DNA of 64,000 bases, from the NCBI RefSeq assembly GCF_030272615.1, contig NC_081406.1, forward strand, positions 192,455,891 to 192,519,890. Reading direction: 5' to 3'. This document shows, piece by piece, positions 10,088 through 21,221 of the stretch (its first letter is position 1; the number at the start of each line of letters is the position of its first letter). The position numbers and the translations under genes were made by a program. The notes below the pieces were generated by a model. That model worked only from the letters and a program-made list of their open reading frames with translations. It was not told the origin of the DNA and searched no databases. This DNA comes from Cryptomeria japonica (taxonomy: Eukaryota; Streptophyta; Pinopsida; Cupressales; Cupressaceae).

Positions 10088-11046
10088 TATTGGCAATTGA
10101 CGCTGTATTGGTTGGTTTCACTATTTTGTCATTGATGGAAACATGATTTTGTGTTCTGGCATCATGTTTTGAATCTATGGTATACCGGCAGACACTTCAC
10201 AGATTCTACACCGGCACTGGCACCGGCACCGGCAAGTCAGAAAGATTTCTTTGGTCACCGGCAATGTCGGTCGACACGGTATAGTAAAGGTTATTGGTAT
10301 TGGAGGCTGACACATCTTGGATCCGGCATTGGCAACTTGTTTTAATGTTTATACATTTATGTTATCTAGCCGACATATAATCTGATATTATATATATATA
10401 TCTTTATAAGCCAACATAAAGCATAAAATTTGTATAGGGTATATAGGGCAGTTTGATTAGATCATTTTGATATATAGGGAGATAGACATGAGATAGGAGA
10501 TTATGGATATGCGAATTTAATATGATGCAAAATTATTCAGAGAGATTATGTATGTGAGAAATTTATTGTAAGGGTTATTCCAATAAAGGGGTTTAGGGTT
10601 TCAGACCGGAACAGACAGAACTTAAACTGGAACTATATTCTGGCATAAAAGATGATATCTTAATAGTTCTCACTTCTCCTGATTGTTGTCTGGAATTTTA
10701 TGTAGTCAGTGAGGCTCCTATTGTGATTGAGCAGTGTGCTCTATGTTGTAAGCCTTCCTGCAAATGCAGGCCCCTCATATTTTGTTATATCTCTTCATAT
10801 GGCCAATGGATTGATATTGTGGGTCACAAATCCCACCGTGGTTTTTCCTCTTTGATATTTTCCACATATAAATATGTGTTATGATTCTCATTTATGTATT
10901 TGGCTTATTGGTTTCTTTACTTCTTTCAATTCTATTTATATCGGTATACCGGTTGGTGTATGCATGTTTTATTAAGGCTAAAATGTACTATTCCGGTATA
11001 ACACGGATTCACCCCGCCCCCCTCTCAGTGTTATTGGTTTCCAACA
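10088..11046 (+). mobile_element. Solo LTR of family A
   Basis: Begins TATTGGCAATTGACGC and ends GGTTTCCAACA, collinear with the LTRs at 885 and 7906 over its whole length, including the GTTTTTCCTCTTTGA segment and the C-rich end. No internal region follows. The flanks GCACA/ACACC do not give a clean 5-bp duplication, so drift or a short deletion at one edge is likely. Confidence 0.82.
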
Positions 11047-11341
11047 ACACCCACCTTAGTGTGTTTGCATCTTTCATTTCAAATTCCCTTTAAGCATTTA
11101 ATTAATTAATTAAATTAAATCTAAAGTCTTCTTTCATCACTCTACACATCATAAAATTGAGCCCTTAACCCTAGGTGTGCCCCTTTTCATTTTATTCTTC
11201 CAATTAATTATTTCATCAAAAGCCCTAATTATGTCCTATTTCAACCTTCAAGGCTTGATTTTGCATATGTAAACACCATAAATCTTCACATGGTCCTACA
11301 ATTTACTTTAAAATCACAATATCTTGCTTCCACAAAAATTT

Positions 11342-11394
11342 GGATAAAAGTTGGTAGGACCAAGAGGCAGCCTCTTGGTCTCGACTTTTTATCC
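11342..11394. repeat. Hairpin
   Basis: GGATAAAAGT, then GACCAAGAGGC, a 2-base loop, CCTCTTGGTC, then ACTTTTTATCC: two nested complementary arms with a small asymmetric bulge, giving a long stem within the family B LTR. Confidence 0.75.
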
Positions 11395-12010
11395 CCGAAT
11401 TTTGGCAACATATTTTGGCGGTATTTTAATGTTTCAATCCAGAGATTTATGAAATTATATTGATTCTAGGTTGACCTATGCACAAAAAAAAAATTAGTGT
11501 TTCATACATATAGTCTTTCCTTTCCTCATTTGAAGGATCCGGATCTAGCAATTTTGTAGGAGCCACTTGTGAAGTGAAAGTGTGAGTTATGTGAAATCAT
11601 AAACAAATCAAGCATCTATCAATCTTACATCAATCATTTTCAACATAAATTAGGAGCTTTGAAGATATTAAATAATAATAGGAGATCACCGACTATGTAA
11701 GGGCTTGTACCCCTCCCTTAGGAATTGGTATAATTTCATGTTATTTTCATGACTTTGTATGAGCTTCATAATATTCATTTTTTATATTTATATTCATGCT
11801 TTAGATCCAATATTGCATTTGTGATTTGAAGCATTTGTTTTTACATTTACAATCATTTAAGGTTTACTTGTTAATTTAGGATCTTGCATACACACAAGCT
11901 TCTTGCACACACATTTTCAATACATCACCAACTATTGGTGGAGGTGGAAACCACCAAAACAAGGGGTTTGACTAAGGCAAAACCCTATATAGAGACACAC
12001 AAGAGAGTAT

Positions 12011-13915
12011 TTTTGTTGATATGATTAGCAATATCCCAAAAGAACTAAGGACAAAACCTTTGTGTGCTGAGAGTAGAATGGATTTTTTATGTTTTTGGAA
12101 TGAATGTGAACCTTGGAATTGTTACTGATGGATTTTAATTGATTTTGATTTTGGAAATGATTTTGAAGTGAGAAGGAGAGGTTTGTGATGATTGTGAAAG
12201 ATTGAATAAATGATTATCTTTTGATTTTGGATTGTGATTTTAAGAAAATGTAGAAGTATGGAAGAAATGATTATAATGTTTGTTTTTTTTAGGAAAATTA
12301 GGAAATGATTTTTTGAAAGATGATGAAATATGAAATATGGAAATGTTTGGATGACTTGATTTTGAAATATGATTATGAAAGGTATGTGAATTTGGAAATG
12401 TTTGGAAAAAATGTGACTATGGAAGATGTGATTGAGGTAAGTAGATGAAATGTATGAATTTTTGGAAATGATTTGGAAATGACTGATGGAAAATGAAAGA
12501 TGATGAATTTGAAGTATGATTATGAGAATGACTTAAGAAGATGGAAGGTGTAAAATTTGAGTCTCTAATAGGTGATTGTGGGTTGTGGAATGTATGATGG
12601 ATAAATGCATCGATCGTGATTATGACAATACGATAAAGCCCTTCTTTGGAAGAAAGCTTGGGATGCAAGTGGTTCTAATTCAAAGTTGTTAGTAAAACCG
12701 TGACTAATACCGTGATATCAATAAATGAAGGTGCAGTGTTTTAACAACTACTTACGGTTTTTGTACAAGAAACTTCTTCTCTTTTGGATTTTCTTTTCAC
12801 TTTTCTTCTTTTTGGTTTTTCGATAAATTGACTTCTTGGCGTATTTGAGAGATTTCCAAACACGAAACATTGATGGTTCTTTCAAAAATGTTTGTTTTTG
12901 TTTGTTTTTAGATTTTTTGTGGGGATGTAACTTGTTTCAAATGGTTGATGATTTCTTTGACAAAAAGACACGGCAAGCACACAAGCACATAGAAATACTT
13001 CTTTTTTCCTTGATAATTGTTGATTATGTTTAGGATCTTTTCAAATCCTCTTTTGTTTTCACAGGTTTTGAACAAACAAAAGACAAATCAAATAGACTCT
13101 AATATTGTCAAAAAGGTTATTCCTAATATCAATAGCCCACACTGGATGCTCTGTCAGCTCAAACAACCCTGTCACACCCTATGGTGCGCACATTTTTTTT
13201 GCCTTTGTCCATAATTTGAACCAAAGATAATTGCTCCTCAATTGGATCGTATTCTTGGGAGATATATGGTGAGTGTCTTGGGGGCAAATTATTCCCCGCC
13301 CTTGCACTATGATATTACCAATGTTTGGCTAACTGACTCGGCAAGGTTTCTACTTCTAAATTATTTAATTAGGCTTTTGTTCAGTCTTTGGTGATAAACT
13401 CCCTCGAGAGCTTCCCAACCTTTAGAAAAAAGGCTTTGTGTATCTCAAGGATATCGAGGGAAGGCTAATCATTGAGCAAAATCATTGAACATGATTTTCA
13501 TCACATCCACATTTGATTATAGTGGGTTGGAATACTTGGCGTTAGTCGTTTCGCACCTAGGTCGTTCCCCTCTCACTGGCCTTATGGGCTTCTCAGGAGG
13601 GTAGGCTTACTAAAGGATTTATCTTAATTGTGAAAATGAAAGAAATCAAGTAAAATGGTGAGTTTGGCTTTTAGATCTCCCAGTTAAGGGGAGAGCATAT
13701 ACCTATCACCTTTGATTCATAAAAGACACTCTTTCTTTTTAACCAATATCGCAATGTTGTCTAAATACTACTTGAAAGTTTTGTTCCAAAAGACATGGTG
13801 TTTATTTTATCCAAGATGGCAATGATTTAAACTATTTCAAGGAAAACTTGGAATAAAAACCTAGTCAAGAAAATAAAATTGTGGTCAACAAAACATAGTC
13901 ATGTAGCCTTTCGGA
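12011..13915. other. No gene recognised
   Basis: 12100-12550 is strongly purine-biased on the plus strand with recurring TTTGGAAATG and GATGAAATATG words. 12700-13650 is ordinary AT-rich sequence with short open frames lacking any family signature. Probably the eroded interior of the minus-strand LTR element whose 5' LTR is at 14723-16023. Confidence 0.4.
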
Positions 13916-13919
13916 GTCA

Positions 13920-14240
13920 AAAAGTAAATGTGAAGTTCTTTTTTATGCACCAAGTAAAAAATTGAGGTTTTGTTTTATGCACCAAATGAAAATGGTGTTT
14001 GTTTTAATCCCGTAATGAAAAACAAGAAAGATTAAGTTCTTTTTATGCACCAAAATGAAAAATGAGGTTTATTTTAGGTGCACCAAATGGAAATGTGAAG
14101 TTCTTTTTAGTCCCTTTGTGAAAAACAAGAAAGATTAAGTTGTTTGTATGCACCAAAATAAAAAATGAGGTTTGTTTTAGGTGCACCAAATGGAAATGTG
14201 AGGTTCTTTTTAGTCCCATTGTAAAAAATAAGAAAGATTT
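13920..14240. repeat. Tandem repeat, about 103-bp unit, three copies
   Basis: The word AACAAGAAAGATTAAG recurs at 14021 and 14124, with a variant at 14227 (103-bp steps), each followed by ATGCACCAAAATGAAAAATGAGG and GTGCACCAAATGGAAATG segments. Copies are degenerate. Confidence 0.75.
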
Positions 14241-14414
14241 GTTTTAAATCAAAGAAAGCAAAAACAACAAAAAAATGTTTTAACTAGCTCCTTCCAAAAC
14301 TTGCACAAAGAGTTAGAAAACCTGCAACTAAAATAGTCAAAAAGTTAGTGCACATGGTGGGCTTACAAACCTAAAAAATTTCCTTGAGGTTACAAAAGTA
14401 GTCCTATGTCCGAT

Positions 14415-14630
14415 ACAAAAGCGCTAAAATGGTGCAGGTTACAAATGCGCCAACAGAGAACAAAAACACTATTTTAAACTAAAAGTGCTACAAAAAAGTA
14501 CAAAAGCGCTACAACAAATCAAAAGCGCTAAAAAATGAACAAAAGCGCTAATACTAAAACCCAGCAGACCTAGAGCAGGGCACGAAACCGCGCAATGAAA
14601 GCGCTAAAACACACGACAAAGGCGCTAAAA
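14415..14630. repeat. Cluster of AAAGCGCTA motifs
   Basis: Exact AAAGCGCTA occurs near 14419, 14503, 14522, 14542 and 14598, with variants AAAGTGCTA (14482) and AAGGCGCTA (14618). Around 14500-14550 the spacing is about 20 bp. AGCGCT is a perfect 6-bp palindrome. The cluster lies just after the PBS of the minus-strand element, in its leader. Confidence 0.75.
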
Positions 14631-14705
14631 CACAGTCTGCACGTGAAAACCTGCAAATTTTCAAAAGGTTAGGAATTTTTTTAATTTTTAAGTGTTGGAT
14701 TCACG

Positions 14706-14719
14706 TCGGGTTCACCAAA
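14706..14719 (-). promoter_or_regulatory. Primer-binding-site-like sequence (minus strand)
   Basis: On the minus strand TGGTGAACCCGAC follows the LTR end ..CTATCAACA after a few bases. TGG as first bases is as expected for pairing with a tRNA CCA end. I could not assign the tRNA. Confidence 0.5.
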
Positions 14720-14722
14720 TAA

Positions 14723-16023
14723 TGTTGATAGAAATGGGTACAAGGCACAAACAAAGTTCAACATTAGTATGTTAGCTCCAACCAAAAACCATAACCAAAT
14801 GAACTAAAAACCATTTCAAAACATATGAAAGGAGATTTTACAAAACATAAAAGAAGCTTTTACAAATAAAGAAAGGTGAAGAGTCTTCCTAAGATGCCTC
14901 CATGATGCCTTGTGATGTTTCTCCCTTGTTTCTCCCCTCTCCAAGTTCCAAATTAATGAAGCTCTCAGCTTTTAGCACTAGCCATGGATGCCATATGGAG
15001 ATTCAAGATGGTTGGAAATGAAAACATATGCTATGCAAATGCAAATAGTGATGCTATGAGAAAGCTCTAAATATCTCTGCAATATTTCAGTATAATAACA
15101 ATGCTCTAATACTTTCTCTTTGCTTGAGGAGAAGGGTTCTATTTATAGGCAAAATAGAAGATTAAATGGTCAAGATTGATCTGGTTTGTGGAGGGTCAAG
15201 ATTGCATGATTCATGATCCATGTGATAGTTTTCAACCCAATCCCATGATCACAAGTGTCAGCATGAGATGCCTTGAGAGGAGAGGGAAGGAGCATTTAAT
15301 GCCTAAGAAGACATTGGGGTAACCTCGTGTGGTTGGGATTATAGGATAAAGCTTTTATCCAAGGGTAAAACTTGTATCCAATGGGTAACTTTTGTGCAAA
15401 GTTTACCCATGGTTAAGCCTTGACTAAAGGTTCAAGACCCATATGGGTTAGTGTGTTAAAGAAGTAAATCATTTAAGACTCTGTAAGAGTCCTTCATGTG
15501 TGAGATGATGGGTTGGGGGTTAAGTTTGGTTTAAGATTGTGCAAATGATTAGAAAGGGGATTAGACTAATTTAGAAGGGGTTAGAAGAATATAGAAGGAG
15601 GTTAGAAGAATCTAGAAGGGGGTTAGTGAGAAAATGGGTTTGGCAAGTGGGTGAGGATAAATAGGATTTTTAATTAAATGTTTTATTTGATTAAAATAGG
15701 GAGTGCAACTTGCATTTGTAGGAGAATGCAAGTGGATGGGGAGTTTTAAATAAATATTAATTTATTTAAATGGGGATTTGATAAAGGATTTTTAAATAAA
15801 TGTTTAATTTATTTAAGTGAGTGGAAAGAGGAATTAAATAAATTTATTTAATATTTTGGACTATAATTAGTAATTATATAAATTTATGAAATTTATTTAA
15901 CTAGAATAGAAGAATAGGCTAAGGTGAATTAATTAAATATAAATTTAAGTAATAGAGGAATATTAGCGCATTAAATAAATATTAAATGTTCATTTAATTG
16001 GTGGACAAATTTATGTGTCTACA
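14723..16023 (-). repeat. 5' LTR of a minus-strand LTR retrotransposon
   Basis: Minus-strand start TGTAGACACATAAATTTGTC at 16023 and end ..TTTCTATCAACA at 14723 (TG..CA), followed by a PBS-like site. A clear TATA box lies inside. The upstream part has AT-rich TTTATTTAA runs and a GGGGTTAGAAGAATATAGAA tandem (about 15550-15630), as in U3. No second LTR was found in the window, so the element is incomplete or its 3' LTR has been lost. Confidence 0.6.
15140..15147 (-). promoter_or_regulatory. TATA box of the minus-strand LTR
   Basis: Minus strand GCCTATAAATAGAACCC, a near-consensus plant TATA box centrally placed in the LTR. Transcription would start about 30 bp further, near 15110. Confidence 0.65.
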
Positions 16024-16951
16024 AATACCACTAAGGATCTATCATCTTCCCTTGCCCACCCTATGCTAATATTGCACCAATGTGAGTATATGTCTTCCCT
16101 TATCCTTCACACTATGGTGACATGCCTTCCCAAAAGTTACATTTTTCCTACCTAGGTGTATGATACTAATGAGAAATTGTTACCTTCCCTTGCCTATGTT
16201 GTGCTCATATTACCACATTAGGGATATATACATATCATAATAAATACTTACATGAGTTTAATGAGGCCATTAAGGGTCACATCAACACCTTTATTTACCC
16301 ATGTTAGGACCAACATCACCATTCCTTGATATCATTTCCAACTTATACAACTACCATGCTTATTATTTGGTATGATTGCATGCTTGTTAACAATGCAATC
16401 ATTTCCAATTATTACTTTACACCATCATGTGCTTACATATACTTTTCAAGTATTATTTTTCCCTCATTTAATTCCTTGTTAACAATGCAATGATTTCCAA
16501 TTATTACTTTACACAATCATGTACTTATGTAATAAGCTTACATATACTTTTTGAGCATTATTTTTTCCTCCTTTAATTCCTTATACACTACAAATGTAAC
16601 CAGTGTAACCAACCATAGAGGGAAAGTTTTATTTCACACTCTCATTCTAAGTTCTATAAACAATTATAGATGCTTACAAAGACTCATCTTGAGTACATGG
16701 CATGCCCTTTTTCTTATGCATCGTCATCCATCAACTACCAAGAAAGACAAATCATTACAATACTTTTCGTAAAAAAATTCTCCAACCTTATTTTTCTTCT
16801 TCCTCATTTATAATCACTAACAATGAGATTTACATTGAACTTGTTCATATTTGCAATTTAGAAGCTATTCATGAAATCTCTCTATTTTGCACATTTGCAT
16901 GAGTTGTACATGACAAATGACAAAATTACCCAATCGCATCATTGCAAGAAT
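16024..16951. other. No gene recognised
   Basis: AT-rich sequence with repeated ATTTCCAATTATTACTTTACAC and ACAATGCAAT(C/G)ATTTCC phrases (16380-16540). It flanks the next element and continues at 19389. Confidence 0.4.
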
Positions 16952-17390
16952 TGTTAGAGTAAATAATTCATACATTAATTATTCACTTAATTGCATTAAT
17001 TAATTAATTATGAATAATTAATTAATATTTATCTCCATGCATAATGCAAACTAAGAAAAACAAACTATGTTTAGATTTGGAGAGTATCATGCATTAATTA
17101 GTCTATTATGTTTTTTGTTCATATATGACTTATTCATGCATTGTGTTTCAACTCTCAGTCTATCTTGTAGACTCCACCATTTAGGGTTTCTATCTTTAGA
17201 GTTATATTTCTTTATAAGGCTGTCATATCTTTCATTGTAATCAAGCAATAAGCAATTTCAAAGCAATACGATCAATTATAGTTAATTGTCTTCAATTATT
17301 CTTTGTTATTCAATTCTCTCTTTATGTGTGACAACTATTCTTGCAGAAGATAACTGGACTTGTGGGATTCACATTTCATGCATCCTAACA
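16952..17390 (+). repeat. 5' LTR of the small element
   Basis: Begins TGTTAGAGTAAATAATTC and ends CATCCTAACA. The last 70 bp differ from the 3' copy, which lacks about 25 bp just before the terminal TAACA. Confidence 0.8.
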
Positions 17391-17402
17391 TGGTATCAAA
17401 GC
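17391..17402 (+). promoter_or_regulatory. Primer binding site (Met-tRNA type, one mismatch)
   Basis: TGGTATCAAAGC directly follows the 5' LTR and differs from TGGTATCAGAGC at one position. Confidence 0.85.
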
Positions 17403-18529
17403 TCCAGATCTGAAGATTCTTGTTTGTTCTTTTGGAGATTATTTGCATTTACACAACAAATTGTTCACCTTGGGTTAATTTGGAGCTCACCATCAGTTCC
17501 AGAAGACTTGAGAAAGTAAGGATCGCCTTTTGTTTCATTGAAATCGGATACACGAAGTCCATTTTGCAAGGGTTCGAAGTTTGAGGGTTTTCTTTGTTCC
17601 AGAGAGTACCTGAAAATTTGGAGCTCTTTGGGCCCAAAAGGACCTCACAATTGGATTCATAAGGCTAATTCCATGAATTTTGATGTATAATTTGCCTATT
17701 TTCAATGAAAGGGGCATCTCGGGCATAATTTTTTATTGGCACATTTTTCAAGGCACGAAAATCCATATGGTCATACTTGCACTTGCGTCAGAAATATTTT
17801 TCAAAAAAAAAATCAAGTGGCATGTAAAAGAAAAAAAAAATTCATTGCTAGGTTTATTTATTTTTTTAAATCAAGTGGGTGCATGCTATTTCAAAAACAT
17901 TAATTTTTTAATCAATAAAAGAAGTCAAAGTACTTTCAGCAACTTTTCTAGCTGCAGTACAGTCAACAATATATGCATGTACCTCTTTGACCCTCCTTAT
18001 GCCCTTAAAAAGGGGGGTTGGTTTTTTGCTCATAACTTGAGCATACGGAGGCGTTTTTTAGCAAACCATATACCGTTGGAAAGCTCTTTCTGAGCCCGAT
18101 CCAGATATGGAGGTATATTTTTCTGATTTTATCATTTGGCAAGTTTTTTCACCAATTGAAGTCAGAAGTTGCAGTTTGCACTCTTGGGGGCATATCTTGT
18201 GCATCCAGACTTTGTTTTTCGCAAACGAGATATCATCGGAAAGGTGATTTAGAGCTCTATCCAGATCTCAGGTCCATTTTTTGCAGATAGCTTTCTAGCC
18301 CACTGTCTCTTCCTTCCGATGTAATCAGTGACTTCCTGGCCCTATTCTACCCTAGTGTGATCCGAGCTCCATCTTTTTGTCTTAGATCTCTATTGTTTTT
18401 AGCATCATGGAGAATAGCATTCAGATTCAGTGTACCTGTCATACCTCTCCCTTGTCAACATTATGAAGGGGTTTCTACTGTTGTTGCTAATGTTTCCTTG
18501 GTTTCGTGTTGGAGTGTTCAATGTATTCA

Positions 18530-18670
18530 ATACTTGTTCTTATGTACTAGGAGATGCAGGGCCATTTACCCATGCATTGTTTGTGAGATGGAGCACTTAC
18601 GTACTTGTTCCTATGTACTATGAGATACAACGGCCATTTACCCATGCATTGTTAGTGAGATGGAATACTT
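18530..18670. repeat. Two tandem copies of a 69-bp unit
   Basis: ACTTGTTC(T/C)TATGTACTA followed by GCCATTTACCCATGCATTGTT and GTGAGATGGA is repeated twice head to tail in the internal region of the small element. Confidence 0.8.
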
Positions 18671-18943
18671 ACCATATCGACACTCTTGCATTCCTATTTC
18701 TGGAGGTTAGATTTTCAGCATCATAACAATCTTACTACGACAAGCTTCTTCATACTTGTCTTTTATTTCTCTTTTAAAGAGGAGTTTTGTTCCCATTCAG
18801 GGTTTTCTCCTCTATTCTGTTTCTGAGAAACTTCCATGTTTGTTCATGGGTACCTCATCAAACTTTAGGCCGAGACCCATCATGCATTCATCTTTACATG
18901 TTTTTCCTATATCTTTGCCTCCCAATTGTCCATTTAGGGGGGG

Positions 18944-19388
18944 TGTTGGAGTAAATAATCCATACATTAATTATTCACTTAATTGCATTAATTCATTAAA
19001 TAATTTATTATTTAGTTAATTAACTAATTACGAATAATTAATTAATATTTATCTCCATGCATAATACAAACTAAGAAAAGCAAACTATGTTTAAATTTGG
19101 AGAGTATCATGCATTAATTAGTCTACCATGTTTTTTGTGCATATATGACCGATTCATCCATTGTGTTTCAACTCTTAATCTATCTTGTAGACTCCACCAT
19201 TTAGGGTTTCTATCTTTAGAGTTAGATTTCTTTATAAAGATGTCATATCATTCATTGTCATCAAGCAATAAGCAATTTCAAACCAATACATTCAATTGTT
19301 TTTAATTGTCTTCAATTATTCTTTGTTGTTCAATTCTCTCTTTATGTGTAACATGTAATCTTGCAGAAAATAATTGGGCTTGTTAACA
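18944..19388 (+). repeat. 3' LTR of the small element
   Basis: Starts TGTTGGAGTAAATAATCC after the purine tract AGGGGGGG(TG) and ends TTGTTAACA. Collinear with the 5' LTR apart from a small deletion near the end and an AT-rich expansion near 19005. Confidence 0.82.
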
Positions 19389-21085
19389 AGAACCATTAGT
19401 TTATGTGGACCCTCTCCTTATCCTTTATGTCAAAATAATTTACTTTACATGCACATTTGTGAGTGCTATTACTTTGAGATGCTTGATCATTTTAGTATTT
19501 ACATGCATCTCAAAATGGATACAAACATAATGGTAATCTGCATACATCACCTTTATTGTTTAGTTTTCTGCCCATTTTAAAAAGAGATTATAATGGCAAA
19601 TGACATAATTTTGTGCAAAATCAAGTCCCTTCCCCTATGCCACCTACAAATCCCACACACAACCTTTACCTCATTCATATGTACACATCCCAATATAGTC
19701 ACTATATCCATACATAAATGACTGTCCATACATAAATCACATTCATTCAGGCACATTGCATGTATTTTCATGTCAGCACATTGCATGTGTTTTCACGTCA
19801 AAGATCATTTTTGCATGGCACAATTTTAATACACTCGTTTTACACATTCTCAAGTGTCATCTCATTTTAAGGAGTTGATCTTTAGATTTAGTGCACTAAA
19901 ACAAATCTAAATCAACAAATTCATCCATTCTGGATACTTTTTCAAGGTTTACAAGCATTATCCTTGATCATGAACCTAATTTTTCCATGTGTTGACCTAG
20001 GAGAAAGTGTTCTTCTGTGACACCACAATATTTTCAGAGTATTTATAATATACTCTGAAGTCTTCAGATATTAGAAAAGGTAGAGGAAGCACAAGTGAAC
20101 AAGACAAAACAAAAACAGAACTTTACAAATGGCCTAATCATTTTCACAAGTACACGACATCTCCATGAGCTTGGATCTGACCCAAATCTGTGGACTTGGC
20201 CAACACCTTCCTAGATTAAATACATTTTTGAGTCACAAAACTAAGTACCATTATTTACATCTACAACCATATGCCCACAAAGTTACTCCCTGTTTATTAA
20301 TCTGGGTTAATTATGATCGTGCATGTATCTTATTAAATCGAATTGGATAAACTAGTTAGAAAGTGTATTTTCCTGCAGAACTATATCACCTGTATTTTGC
20401 AATTCTTCTAGTGCTATGTACATAAAACAAATTGGTTCTTGATTCTTACAATTTACTTCTGTATTCAGCAATTTGTGTGAGAATATTACAAGACTCCCAT
20501 TTAATACTCTCATATATTTATTTATATACTCTATACCCATCTAAAAACACAAATTTCGGTCTATAAATAAAAACCAAGTATCAAGATGGAAATTTTTTTC
20601 ATCAAATCATGATTTCAAAAACTAGACCTTGAAATTTCCTTAACGCAAAGGATGGATCTACCGCACCAAGGCAGTACTTGTATAAACAAGAGAAAAACCT
20701 CGACTGTTCATAAATGCATAGTGTTATTTTGAACCTCCGCTGCTCATTCAGCTGGCTCTTTCAATTCAAGCAAGTGGGAACTTATTCCAATTACACAATG
20801 TGCCTATTGTCCTTTACATTTCGTTGTGAATGATTTTTTCAGAACGAGGGGAATAATGCAAGCCAATTATGTCAATGAGATATTCCCATGCAAATTATCC
20901 AGCTTATTAAGGATGCTATTAGTGTGAGAGACACACTCAACCAGATGACTCCATTATAGAGTGTAATTAAGCATTGCAGTGCTTTAAGTTACCTCCGTAG
21001 ACATAAATAGAAGAGCAAAAATTAACTCTATACAGTGCCTATTGGAATAAGGCTTCTTTTATCCTTTTTTGCATTGAATAAACAA

Positions 21086-21221
21086 TCATAAGCTACTGAT
21101 CTCAAGGAGAATCTTAACTGCCCTATTCGCACGAGGTAATCCAATAAAGATCATCACCCCAGCATTGGAGCTAGATGACAGGTAGCTCAAATTGTTTGAG
21201 TTTGGTAAAGCATGAAGGTCT
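21086..21221 (-). other. Possible terminal exon of an unidentified minus-strand gene
   Basis: Not recognised. The minus strand shows a good acceptor CCATTGCTTTCAG|AGACC at 21222, then 44 open codons (DLHALPNSNNLSYLSSSSNA.., ending ..FIGLPRANRAVKILLEISSL) and a stop at 21086. Non-repetitive surroundings make a host exon conceivable. A polyadenylation signal was not pinned down. It could equally be chance. Confidence 0.2.

Larger units (their letters stand above)
10026..12010 (+). repeat. LTR of family B, split by a solo LTR
   Basis: Starts TGTAGCGTCGTAAATTGTAC, matching the start TGTAGCATCGTAAATTGTC of the solo LTR at 40045. It is broken at 10087/11047 by a family A LTR and continues to at least the segment with GGGGTTTGACTAAGGCAAAACCC (about 11960-11990), a motif also present near the end of the 40045 copy. 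The exact 3' end was not found. Confidence 0.5.
16952..19388 (+). mobile_element. Small non-autonomous LTR retrotransposon
   Basis: The LTRs are 16952-17390 and 18944-19388. A PBS follows the first LTR and a poly-G purine tract precedes the second. The flanking 5-mers AGAAT (16947-16951) and AGAAC (19389-19393) form a target duplication with one mismatch. The internal 1.55 kb has no gag or pol motifs; its first part resembles an untranslated leader (..CATAACTTGAGCATACGGAGG..). The element would depend on a Copia-type partner. Confidence 0.82.

Noticed and set aside
16952-17060. TTAATTAATTAATTA tracts as a scaffold or replication origin
   Set aside because: They belong to the LTR and are repeated in the 3' LTR at 18970-19050; no further origin features.
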